Below, one piece after another: positions 1-6,167 of a stretch of DNA of 11,838 nt. Both the position numbers and the translations under genes were made by a program. Within the stretch, counting starts at the first letter, position 1. Every line of letters starts with the position of its first letter. The notes beneath the pieces were generated by a model that saw nothing but the letters and a program-made list of their open reading frames with translations, made no database searches and was not told the origin of the DNA. Source of the stretch: Dactylosporangium sp. AC04546 (GTDB lineage: Bacteria > Actinomycetota > Actinomycetes > Mycobacteriales > Micromonosporaceae); the NCBI RefSeq assembly GCF_022095675.1, contig NZ_JAHYSG010000198.1, positions 1 to 11,838 of the forward strand, written 5' to 3'.

Positions 1-506
1 ACGATCACGGCGCCGACGAGCAGCAGCGCGACGACGCCGAAGATCAGGCCCGGGATGAGCAGCGGGTTGTGCGGCCGGGGCGCCGGATAGGCCGCCGGGT
101 AGCCGGCGCCCGGCGTCGACTGCCCGTAGGCGGCCGGGAACGCGCCGGTCGGCGAGCCGCTCGACGGCGCCGCGTAAGCCCCGGCGGGCTGACCGCCGGG
201 GGCCGCCGCCGCGGGGAACGCACCGGTCGCGCCGAGCGTGGGCGGGCGGGGCGCGGCGACCGGCTGGGACTGGGGTTGAGCACCGGGCTGGGGCGCCGGA
301 ACACCCGGCTGCGCCGGGCCGCCGGACTGGGGCTGGGGAGTGCCGGCCGACGGGTAGCCGTTTGTGGGCTGGGGGCCGCTGTTGCCGGTCTGGGGCTGGC
401 CGGGGACCGGTGGCTGGGTCGTGGCGGGCGCACCCCGGAAGAGGCGGCAGTTGACGCAGAATCCCTGGGCGTCGATTCCGTTGGCACCGCAGCGCGGGCA
501 CTGCAC
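1..506 (-). CDS. Zinc-ribbon membrane protein, 3' end cut by window edge
   Basis: The reading frame opens at a GTG (504-506) and stays open to the window edge, giving 168 codons with no stop. The start is supported by a strong ribosome binding site, GGGAGGGG on the minus strand (512-519), 5 bases upstream. The protein begins with a zinc ribbon: Cys3-x2-Cys6, ten residues, Cys17-x2-Cys20. Residues about 25-145 are a low-complexity Pro/Gln/Gly/Ala linker in which TGAFPAA occurs twice. Residues about 147-168 are a hydrophobic stretch (LLIPGLIFGVVALLLVGAV) that looks like a membrane helix. This layout, a cytoplasmic zinc ribbon, a flexible linker and then a helix, is common in actinobacterial membrane proteins of unknown function. 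Any domain beyond the helix lies outside the window. The function is unknown; I am confident it is a gene because frame, start and ribosome binding site agree. Confidence 0.85.
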   Translation of the reverse strand, partial: MQCPRCGANGIDAQGFCVNCRLFRGAPATTQPPVPGQPQTGNSGPQPTNGYPSAGTPQPQSGGPAQPGVPAPQPGAQPQSQPVAAPRPPTLGATGAFPAAAAPGGQPAGAYAAPSSGSPTGAFPAAYGQSTPGAGYPAAYPAPRPHNPLLIPGLIFGVVALLLVGAVI

Positions 507-511
507 AGCGA

Positions 512-519
512 CCCCTCCC
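512..519 (-). promoter_or_regulatory. Ribosome binding site of the zinc-ribbon gene
   Basis: GGGAGGGG on the minus strand, 5 bases before the GTG at 506. It decides the start of this gene, which would be missed if only ATG were allowed. Confidence 0.75.
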
Positions 520-579
520 TCTGTAGGAGGCCAACCTATCGTGCGGTGCCAAATCCTCGCGACGCCCGGAATGGACGTT

Positions 580-592
580 GTCCACTGTGGAG
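580..592. promoter_or_regulatory. Near-palindrome, candidate operator (copy 1)
   Basis: GTCCAC-T-GTGGAG is a 6+1+6 inverted repeat with one mismatch. It lies in the gap between the zinc-ribbon gene (minus) and the antiporter (plus). The 11-base core TCCACTGTGGA occurs again as the centre of a perfect 15-base palindrome at 3173-3187. The left half also forms GGAC-gtt-GTCC (573-583) with the sequence before it. A binding site is an inference; no regulator is identified. Confidence 0.35.
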
Positions 593-607
593 GGCCCGGA
601 AATGGGT

Positions 608-641
608 GAGACCGGCATCCACGGGGGAAGACGCCGGTCTC
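608..641. other. Hairpin with G-rich loop (copy 1)
   Basis: GAGACCGGC (608-616) pairs perfectly with GCCGGTCTC (633-641) around a 16-base loop. The loop holds CCACGGGGGAAG (619-630), which recurs exactly at 3064-3075 at the loop of another strong hairpin. There is no T-tract after it on the plus strand (GTTGAAAACTG follows), so it is not an ordinary intrinsic terminator. It could be part of a 5' leader of the antiporter mRNA or an element upstream of the zinc-ribbon gene. Confidence 0.5.
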
Positions 642-797
642 GTTGAAAACTGTAAGGCTCGCCGGGCGTTTCCGCCAGCCGTGCGGAGCCCTGAAACTCC
701 CGGAAACGATTTCGGATTTCGCGACCGCCCGCCGAGGCCGCGGCGGCGGTGCCGGTATGGTGTCCAGCCAGGTGGGCGCGACGCGATGAGGAGGCGG
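642..797 (+). other. Gap before the antiporter, structured leader candidate
   Basis: No gene is visible here. Small inverted repeats follow one another: GGCTC (656-660) with GAGCC (686-690) enclosing GGCG-TTTC-CGCC (665-676), then GAAA-CGA-TTTC (703-713). A TATGGT at 756-761 fits the TANNNT form of a -10 box, but I see no convincing -35 box. The row of short stems might be a structured leader RNA; I could not match it to a riboswitch consensus. Confidence 0.25.
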
Positions 798-1763
798 ATG
801 TCGACCCTGTTGGTGGTCGTGCTCGGCATCGCCGGACTGGCCCTGCTCACCGTCGGCGCCGATCAGCTGGTCGTCGGGGCCGGTCGGCTGGCCACCGTGC
901 TGCGGGTCGCGCCCGTGCTCGTCGGGGTCATCGTCATCGGCCTGGGCACCAGCGCGCCGGAGTTCATCGTTTCGGGCACCGCGGCCGTGCAGGACAACGC
1001 CGGGCTCGCGCTGGGCAACCTCGTCGGGTCGAACATCCTCAATGTCACGCTGATCCTCGGCGTCGTCGCGATCGTCTCGCCGGTGCTGGTGCGCTCGTCG
1101 GTGCCGGTGCGCGAGGCCCCGCTGATGGTCGCCGCGGTGGCGGTCTTCGGCGCGTTCGCGCTGGTCGGCATGAAATTCGTGGCGGGTGTACTGCTGGCCG
1201 TGCTCAGCCTCGGCGCGCTCGTCCTGCTGGGGCGGCTGTCCCGGGTACCGCCGGACGATCCGCTCCCGGACGACGTGGCGGCCTTCGTCGAGCCGTCCCC
1301 GCCGCCCGGCCGCGCGTGGGTCGAGGTCGTCCGCACGCTGCTCGGCCTGGCCGCGACCCTGGGCGGGGCGCAGCTGCTGGTGGCCAACGCCAGCACCCTC
1401 GCGTCGCGCTGGGGCGTCAGCGACACCGTCATCGGCTTCACGCTCGTCGCGGGCGGCACGGCGCTGCCCGAGCTGATGACGTCCGTGCAGGCCCAGCGGC
1501 GCGGCCAGGGTGACCTCATGGTCGGCAACCTGCTCGGCAGCAACCTGTTCAACAGCCTGATCGGCGGGGCGGTCGTGGGCCTGGCGGCGGGGGGCGACAC
1601 GATCGCGCCGTTCGGCTTCGCGGCCGTCACCGCGATGGTGCTGGCGGCGGCGCTGGCCTGGCTGCTGCTCAAGCGGGGCAACCGGATCACCCGGCCCGAG
1701 GCGGCGGTCCTGCTGTGCGCGTACGCGGCGATCCTGCCGCTGTTGATCTCCGCGAATCCGTGA
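798..1763 (+). CDS. Calcium/sodium (CaCA family) antiporter
   Basis: A 321-residue integral membrane protein of the YrbG-like branch of the Ca2+/cation antiporter superfamily, expected to export Ca2+ or a related cation in exchange for Na+, K+ or H+. It has the two-fold repeat typical of the family. Repeat 1 carries the alpha motif GTSAPE (residues 50-55) and GNLVGSN (73-79); repeat 2 carries GTALPE (220-225) and GNLLGSN (243-249). The ion-binding glutamates are E55 and E225. The second repeat has Ala222 where a Ser is usual. A hydrophilic acidic loop (about 148-172) separates the two halves, each with about five helices. AGGAGG at 789-794 lies only 3 bases before the chosen ATG (798). An in-frame ATG at 786 is possible, but the AGGAGG would then be inside the gene. 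A STAS gene follows after 35 bp, so the two are probably co-transcribed. The length is normal for the family. Confidence 0.9.
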   Translation: MSTLLVVVLGIAGLALLTVGADQLVVGAGRLATVLRVAPVLVGVIVIGLGTSAPEFIVSGTAAVQDNAGLALGNLVGSNILNVTLILGVVAIVSPVLVRSSVPVREAPLMVAAVAVFGAFALVGMKFVAGVLLAVLSLGALVLLGRLSRVPPDDPLPDDVAAFVEPSPPPGRAWVEVVRTLLGLAATLGGAQLLVANASTLASRWGVSDTVIGFTLVAGGTALPELMTSVQAQRRGQGDLMVGNLLGSNLFNSLIGGAVVGLAAGGDTIAPFGFAAVTAMVLAAALAWLLLKRGNRITRPEAAVLLCAYAAILPLLISANP

Positions 1764-1798
1764 CGTTTCCTCCTCGATCGGTTGGGTACGCGGGTCGG

Positions 1799-2185
1799 AT
1801 GGGCGACGCAATGGTCCGGACTCACCGCTCCGGCGAGAGTCCGGACAGCACGATCGTGGTGGAAGTGCTCGGGCCGCTGGAGGCGGCCACCGTGGGGGCG
1901 TTGCGGTCGGTGGTCCTCGACACCGTGCAGATGTACGAGCCCCGGACGCTGATCGTGGACCTGCGGCGGGTCCCGTTCATGGACTCGATCGGGATCGGGA
2001 CGCTGGTCGCGATCAACAACAAGACCCGCGAGCACGGCGGAACGATGCAGGTGCGCAGCCCGTCACCCTTTGTGCACCGCCTGCTGCAGGTGACCGGCCT
2101 GACCGAACTGTTCGGCCTGCCCGACCTGCCGGAGGACGCCCCCGTTTCCGGTGCCGGCGTGATCAGCCTGCCGGAGCGCCGCTGA
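1799..2185 (+). CDS. STAS-domain anti-sigma-factor antagonist
   Basis: A 128-residue single-domain STAS protein of the SpoIIAA/RsbV type. Such proteins bind RsbW-like anti-sigma kinases when unphosphorylated and so release a sigma factor. The signature FMDSIGIG (residues 60-67) aligns with SpoIIAA FMDSSGLG; Ser63 takes the place of the phosphorylated serine, so the switch residue is kept. VDLRRVPF (53-60) is the strand before it and LLQVTGLTELFGL near the C-terminus is the usual end of the fold. ATG 1799 is chosen because it gives a full N-terminal strand, but its ribosome binding site is weak (GGTCGG); ATG 1811 is an alternative. The gene lies 35 bp after the antiporter. No kinase or sigma gene is adjacent; the PP2C/HATPase protein at 8460-9818 is the only obvious partner type in the window. 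Confidence 0.88.
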   Translation: MGDAMVRTHRSGESPDSTIVVEVLGPLEAATVGALRSVVLDTVQMYEPRTLIVDLRRVPFMDSIGIGTLVAINNKTREHGGTMQVRSPSPFVHRLLQVTGLTELFGLPDLPEDAPVSGAGVISLPERR

Positions 2186-2213
2186 AGCCTAGCGGAGCGC
2201 GCTGATCGGCAGG
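2161..2213 (+). other. Interleaved inverted repeats at the 3' end of the STAS gene
   Basis: GATCAG (2161-2166) is complementary to CTGATC (2202-2207), and CCTGCC (2167-2172) to GGCAGG (2208-2213). The order a-b-a'-b' would form a pseudoknot or two competing stems. CCGCT (2179-2183) with AGCGG (2191-2195) is a further small stem over the stop codon. The 35-bp gap between the convergent STAS gene and the next minus-strand gene holds nothing else that could end transcription, so this may be a factor-independent or bidirectional terminator. No T-tract is present. Confidence 0.25.
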
Positions 2214-2220
2214 TCAGGGC

Positions 2221-2997
2221 CTAGGTCCGGTCGAGGGTGATCGTGCCGACACCGGACGTGGCGTCGACGTCGTAGCGGTCGGTGGCGGCGTCCCAGCCCG
2301 CCGAGGCGAACGTGGCGCCGGCCGCGACGCCGTTGTTGGCGGTGCCGTCGATGTTCACCGCGCCCGCCCCGCCGCCCGCCCGGACCCGCACCGGCGTCGC
2401 TTTCGGGGCGTGCAGGGCCACCGTGTTCGCGCCGCCCGATAGCCGGATCGGCACCGTGCCGTGCGCGGCCGGCAGGGTCAGGTCGACCGCGGCGACGCCT
2501 CCGACATACTCGACCGCGGCCAGGTTGCCCAGGTCGCGCAGGTCGGCGGTGCTGGCGTTGGTGCCGGCGGTGAACCGGACCGTCCAGCGGACGCCGCGGT
2601 TGAGGCGGACCTCCACGGCCGCGCCACCGGGGCCGCCGTCACCGTCGAGGGTCAGCTGGACCACGCCGTCGCCGGTGACCCGCGCCTGCGGGGTCAGCCG
2701 GCCGTCGCGCGGGGTCTCGGCCTCGAACAGCCGGTCGCCGAGGTCCGCCGCCTTGACGGTGACGGCGGTGGCGCCGCTGAGCACGTCGAGCACGGCGGCG
2801 TCGCGACCGGCGGCCGGCGCGCTGACGACGTGCTCGCGGGTGTCAGCCGGGGTGTGCGGGCGGGCGCTGTGCACGAGTGTTGCGACGACCGCGATCACCA
2901 CCAGGGTCAACGCGACCAGGCCGCCGATGAGCCACACCGTGCGGGGCGGCGGGCCGGAGGGTGCGGCGTGGCGCGGCGGGATCTGGACGGTCGTCAT
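2221..2997 (-). CDS. Membrane-anchored extracytoplasmic protein, unknown function
   Basis: A 258-residue protein with a short Pro-rich cytoplasmic N-terminus (1-20), one membrane helix (about 21-43) and an extracytoplasmic domain of about 210 residues. The domain is rich in Gly, Ala, Val and Thr with alternating hydrophobic residues (VVQLTLDGD, AAVDLTLPA, NTVALHA, VGTITLD), which suggests stacked beta strands as in DUF4097-like or beta-solenoid proteins. That is an impression from pattern, not a recognised motif. There are no cysteines and no catalytic signature. The ATG at 2997 is preceded by GGGAG about 11 bases upstream. A strong hairpin (3051-3088) and a perfect palindrome (3173-3187) lie upstream, so expression may be controlled there. 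It converges on the STAS gene, with 35 bp between the stops. Confidence 0.82.
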   Translation of the reverse strand: MTTVQIPPRHAAPSGPPPRTVWLIGGLVALTLVVIAVVATLVHSARPHTPADTREHVVSAPAAGRDAAVLDVLSGATAVTVKAADLGDRLFEAETPRDGRLTPQARVTGDGVVQLTLDGDGGPGGAAVEVRLNRGVRWTVRFTAGTNASTADLRDLGNLAAVEYVGGVAAVDLTLPAAHGTVPIRLSGGANTVALHAPKATPVRVRAGGGAGAVNIDGTANNGVAAGATFASAGWDAATDRYDVDATSGVGTITLDRT

Positions 2998-3050
2998 GGC
3001 GAAGTGGTCTCCCGCATCGACGTGCGTGAAACACTGCTGAACACACAAGG

Positions 3051-3088
3051 GCCGGGGCCGCCGCCACGGGGGAAGCGGCGGCCCCGGC
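3051..3088. other. Strong 14-bp hairpin with G-rich loop (copy 2)
   Basis: GCCGGGGCCGCCGC (3051-3064) pairs perfectly with GCGGCGGCCCCGGC (3075-3088); the loop is CACGGGGGAA. CCACGGGGGAAG (3064-3075) is identical to 619-630 in copy 1. On the minus strand the stem is followed by CCTTGTGTGTTC, a partly T-rich tail, so it could be the terminator of the IF-2B-like gene upstream. If the TACATT at 3108-3113 is a -10 box it would instead lie in the 5' leader of the membrane-anchored protein. Confidence 0.55.
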
Positions 3089-3107
3089 TGTCCTTGGGTT
3101 GCCAGGA

Positions 3108-3113
3108 AATGTA
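3108..3113 (-). promoter_or_regulatory. Possible -10 box for the membrane-anchored protein
   Basis: TACATT on the minus strand fits TANNNT and lies in a short AT-richer patch (3103-3114). No good -35 box is seen at the usual distance. If real, the message would have a leader of about 100 bases containing the 14-bp hairpin. Confidence 0.2.
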
Positions 3114-3172
3114 CACCGACCCGCGCCGCTCCACAGCCCCTAAATCGTGCCGTCTTGGCGACGGTCGGGAAG

Positions 3173-3187
3173 CGTCCACTGTGGACG
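3173..3187. promoter_or_regulatory. Perfect 15-base palindrome, candidate operator (copy 2)
   Basis: CGTCCAC-T-GTGGACG is a perfect 7+1+7 inverted repeat in the gap upstream of the minus-strand membrane-anchored gene. It shares TCCACTGTGGA with 580-592. One strand reads TCGTCCACA, close to the actinobacterial DnaA box TTGTCCACA, so isolated DnaA binding is an alternative to a repressor site. Confidence 0.4.
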
Positions 3188-3257
3188 ACAGATCCGCACA
3201 CGATCGAACAGAACCGCCGTGGCGCAACGGGTTGGGCGCACTACCCGTGCAACATCA

Positions 3258-3920
3258 TCAGGGGTGCAGCTGGGCGGCCCGCCGGGCCACCTCGGCCGGC
3301 GTGAGGAGCTCGCCGTCGAGGACGACGGCCCAGAACGCCTCGAGCGGGATCCGCTCGAACAGCGGCGAGCCGAGGCCGCCGAAGACCGACTCGGGCACGA
3401 GCTTCAGCGAGGTGGTCACGACGACGGTCGGGACGCTGCGCGCCAGTGCGAGCGTGCCCTTGATGTTGAGGACCCGGGTCGGGCTGATCGCGTCGGCGCC
3501 GGCGAGGCCGGTGACCGGCTGGAGGCCCTCGGTGCCGGGGACGTCGACGGTGCCGGCGGGCAGGTCGGCGACGACCGCCTTCACGAGAGCGCTGCTCGGC
3601 GCGGTGCGGGCCCAGCCGCCGCGCTGGTGCATCAGCCGGCTCGCGGTCGCGACGCTGCGCTCGACGTCGCGGTCGAGTTGGTCGCGGATCTCGCGCAGGG
3701 CCGGGCCCGGGTCGGCGCTGTTGGCGGCGCGGGCGATGTGCCACATCGAGGCGTAGCCGGGCAGCAGGCCCGGCAGGGGCTCGACCACGGCCCGCAGGGC
3801 CGGCGGATCGTGCACGAACTCGGCGAGACCGTCGAGGACCTGCCGGGCCACGCCGGTCGCACCGGACGTCCGGTCCTGCACGGCCGCGGTCAGCAGCGGC
3901 GACAACGTTGGCGCGCTCAT
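3258..3920 (-). CDS. Short IF-2B-like protein (tentative)
   Basis: A 220-residue soluble protein. The N-terminal part (1-100) looks helical. Residues 141-175 read GADAISPTRVLNIKGTLALA and then VPTVVVTTSLK. This resembles the GAD...NGDVxNKIGTxxLA...VPFYVxAP region of the IF-2B fold (eIF2B subunits, methylthioribose-1-phosphate isomerase), with Asp143 at the position of the catalytic Asp. It is clearly shorter than isomerases of that family (usually over 300 residues), and the N(K/G)xxNK pattern is changed to LNIKG, so I do not assign an enzymatic reaction. ATG 3920 is chosen; AGGAG lies 13 bases upstream, which is far. An ATG at 3974 would put the start inside the terminator hairpin. It follows citrate synthase on the same strand, separated by a probable terminator. 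Confidence 0.8.
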   Translation of the reverse strand: MSAPTLSPLLTAAVQDRTSGATGVARQVLDGLAEFVHDPPALRAVVEPLPGLLPGYASMWHIARAANSADPGPALREIRDQLDRDVERSVATASRLMHQRGGWARTAPSSALVKAVVADLPAGTVDVPGTEGLQPVTGLAGADAISPTRVLNIKGTLALARSVPTVVVTTSLKLVPESVFGGLGSPLFERIPLEAFWAVVLDGELLTPAEVARRAAQLHP

Positions 3921-3944
3921 ACGGCTCAGTTTGCTCCTGTCGAT

Positions 3945-3993
3945 AAAACGGACAACGACCCCAGACAGACTCATGTATGAGACAGCCGGGGTC
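3945..3993 (-). terminator. Probable intrinsic terminator after citrate synthase
   Basis: On the minus strand GACCCC (3988-3993) pairs with GGGGTC (3957-3962), and inside it CTCAT (3977-3981) pairs with ATGAG (3970-3974), with an internal loop between the two stems. The tail reads GTTGTCCGTTTTATC, with TTTT at 3945-3948. It lies 52 bases after the citrate synthase stop and 37 bases before the next gene. The interrupted stem and delayed T-tract make it moderate rather than strong. Confidence 0.5.
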
Positions 3994-4044
3994 GATCTCC
4001 GTCAAGTAGACAAACGAGCAAGAACCGGTTGGCGCTGCGGGTCT

Positions 4045-5328
<1,284 letters not shown>

Positions 5329-5600
5329 GCGCGTCGTTCCCGTCTCGTCCCGCAGTCCGGCTCTGGTCGCGGCCGCCGTTGCCCGCGACCGGCGCTTATG
5401 GCGCTGTCGGCAGGATTACAGATGCACCTGCCCCAGCGGTAGGCGGGGCGCTGTAGTGCGATATTTCCTACTCGTAATCGCGGCATACCTCCGAATTTCA
5501 TCGTCCCATCACCCGTGAAGCCCGGCCATCTTTTCGTCGACGACCCCTTCGCCCGTGCGGGGTGTCGAGCGGTCACCCGGCATTCCTGGCCAATGAACCC
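5329..5600. promoter_or_regulatory. Divergent gap between citrate synthase and the sortase unit
   Basis: No gene is supported here. A clearly AT-richer patch (about 5456-5513) stands out in an otherwise GC-rich region and is the likely site of the promoters, but I cannot name a -10/-35 pair with confidence. GGCGCTGT occurs as a direct repeat at 5400-5407 and 5447-5454. Between the repeats GGCAGG (5409-5414) pairs with CCTGCC (5427-5432), and GCCCC (5430-5434) with GGGGC (5445-5449); these two stems overlap and exclude each other. On the plus side CGAC (5541-5544) and GTCG (5564-5567) flank a further stem in the leader of the secreted protein. Confidence 0.35.
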
Positions 5601-6167
5601 ATGCGACGAATCCTCTGCGGCGCCGCGCTGGGCGGCGTGACCGCGCTCCTCGTGCTGCCGGGCGCTGCGGCGGCCGATCCGAGCGGGTCACCGTCGGCCT
5701 CGCCCTCGCCGTCGGCGACCGAGACGGCCTCGCCGTCGGCGACCGCGACGATCTCGCCGGCCAGCCCGGTCGGGTCGGTCAGCCCGGAGACGGTCCAGCC
5801 CGGCGGGCACGTCACGTTCAGCCTCGTCTGCGCCGTGGGCGTGCGCTCGGCCGACGTCGCCGGCGCCGTGCTCGGCCTCGACGCCCGGATCCCGATGACG
5901 CCGGGCACGACCAGCGGGGTGTTCACGGCGGCGGTGGACCTGCCCTCGACCATCAACGAGGGCACGTTCCTCGTGAGCCTCGACTGCGCCGACGGCACGT
6001 CGTCGGTCGTCCAGCTGGTCGTCTCGCCGTCGGGAGGGGTGCCGACGGGCGGCGGGTCGACCACCCGGGGCGTGAACCGGGCGCTCATGGCCGCCGGCGG
6101 CAGCATGCTCGTCGTCGGCGCGGCGGGGGCGATGATGCTGCGCCGCCGGCCCGACGGTACGCCGTGA
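5601..6167 (+). CDS. Secreted Ser/Pro-rich protein with C-terminal anchor, likely sortase substrate
   Basis: A 188-residue exported protein. Residues 1-25 form a signal peptide (MRR, then a hydrophobic core ending in AAAA before Asp26). Residues 28-60 are a Ser/Pro/Ala/Thr-rich stalk encoded partly by a 24-bp tandem repeat. Residues about 60-142 form a small beta-type domain with two cysteines (Cys77, Cys129) that could pair. The C-terminus has the order of a cell-wall sorting signal: VPTGGG (147-152), a hydrophobic helix (about 162-180) and a positively charged tail RRRP (181-184). VPTGG is not a textbook LPXTG but is similar in shape. The next gene encodes a sortase and overlaps the stop of this one, which supports the pairing. 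The ATG at 5601 has no clear ribosome binding site; it is chosen because the signal peptide starts there. Confidence 0.85.
   Translation: MRRILCGAALGGVTALLVLPGAAAADPSGSPSASPSPSATETASPSATATISPASPVGSVSPETVQPGGHVTFSLVCAVGVRSADVAGAVLGLDARIPMTPGTTSGVFTAAVDLPSTINEGTFLVSLDCADGTSSVVQLVVSPSGGVPTGGGSTTRGVNRALMAAGGSMLVVGAAGAMMLRRRPDGTP
5705..5760 (+). repeat. 24-bp tandem repeat in the stalk of the secreted protein
   Basis: CTCGCCGTCGGCGACCG occurs at 5705-5721 and 5729-5745, and a third partial unit CTCGCCGG starts at 5753, with a period of 24 bases (8 residues, SPSATETA-like). The period keeps the reading frame, so unit number can change without breaking the protein. Confidence 0.6.

Noticed and set aside
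608..660. Cobalamin riboswitch suggested by GGGAAG, CCGGT and ACTGTAA
   Set aside because: The order and spacing of the B12-box elements do not fit and the downstream gene is a cation antiporter.
69..797. Upstream extension of the antiporter frame to position 69
   Set aside because: It is Arg/Gly-rich, runs antisense through the zinc-ribbon gene and lacks family similarity. The antiporter starts at 798 (or 786).
608..3088. 6C RNA (actinobacterial small RNA with C-rich loops) from the CCCCC loops on the minus strand
   Set aside because: Each site has a single stem with five Cs; the 6C family needs two neighbouring stems with six or more.
580..3187. Palindromes read as DnaA boxes and hence an origin of replication
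   Set aside because: Only single isolated TCCACA-like sites, no cluster, no AT-rich unwinding element, and no dnaA/dnaN/gyrB nearby.
5705..5760. CRISPR-like array
   Set aside because: It is a 24-bp in-frame repeat within a Ser/Pro stalk, with no spacers and no cas genes.
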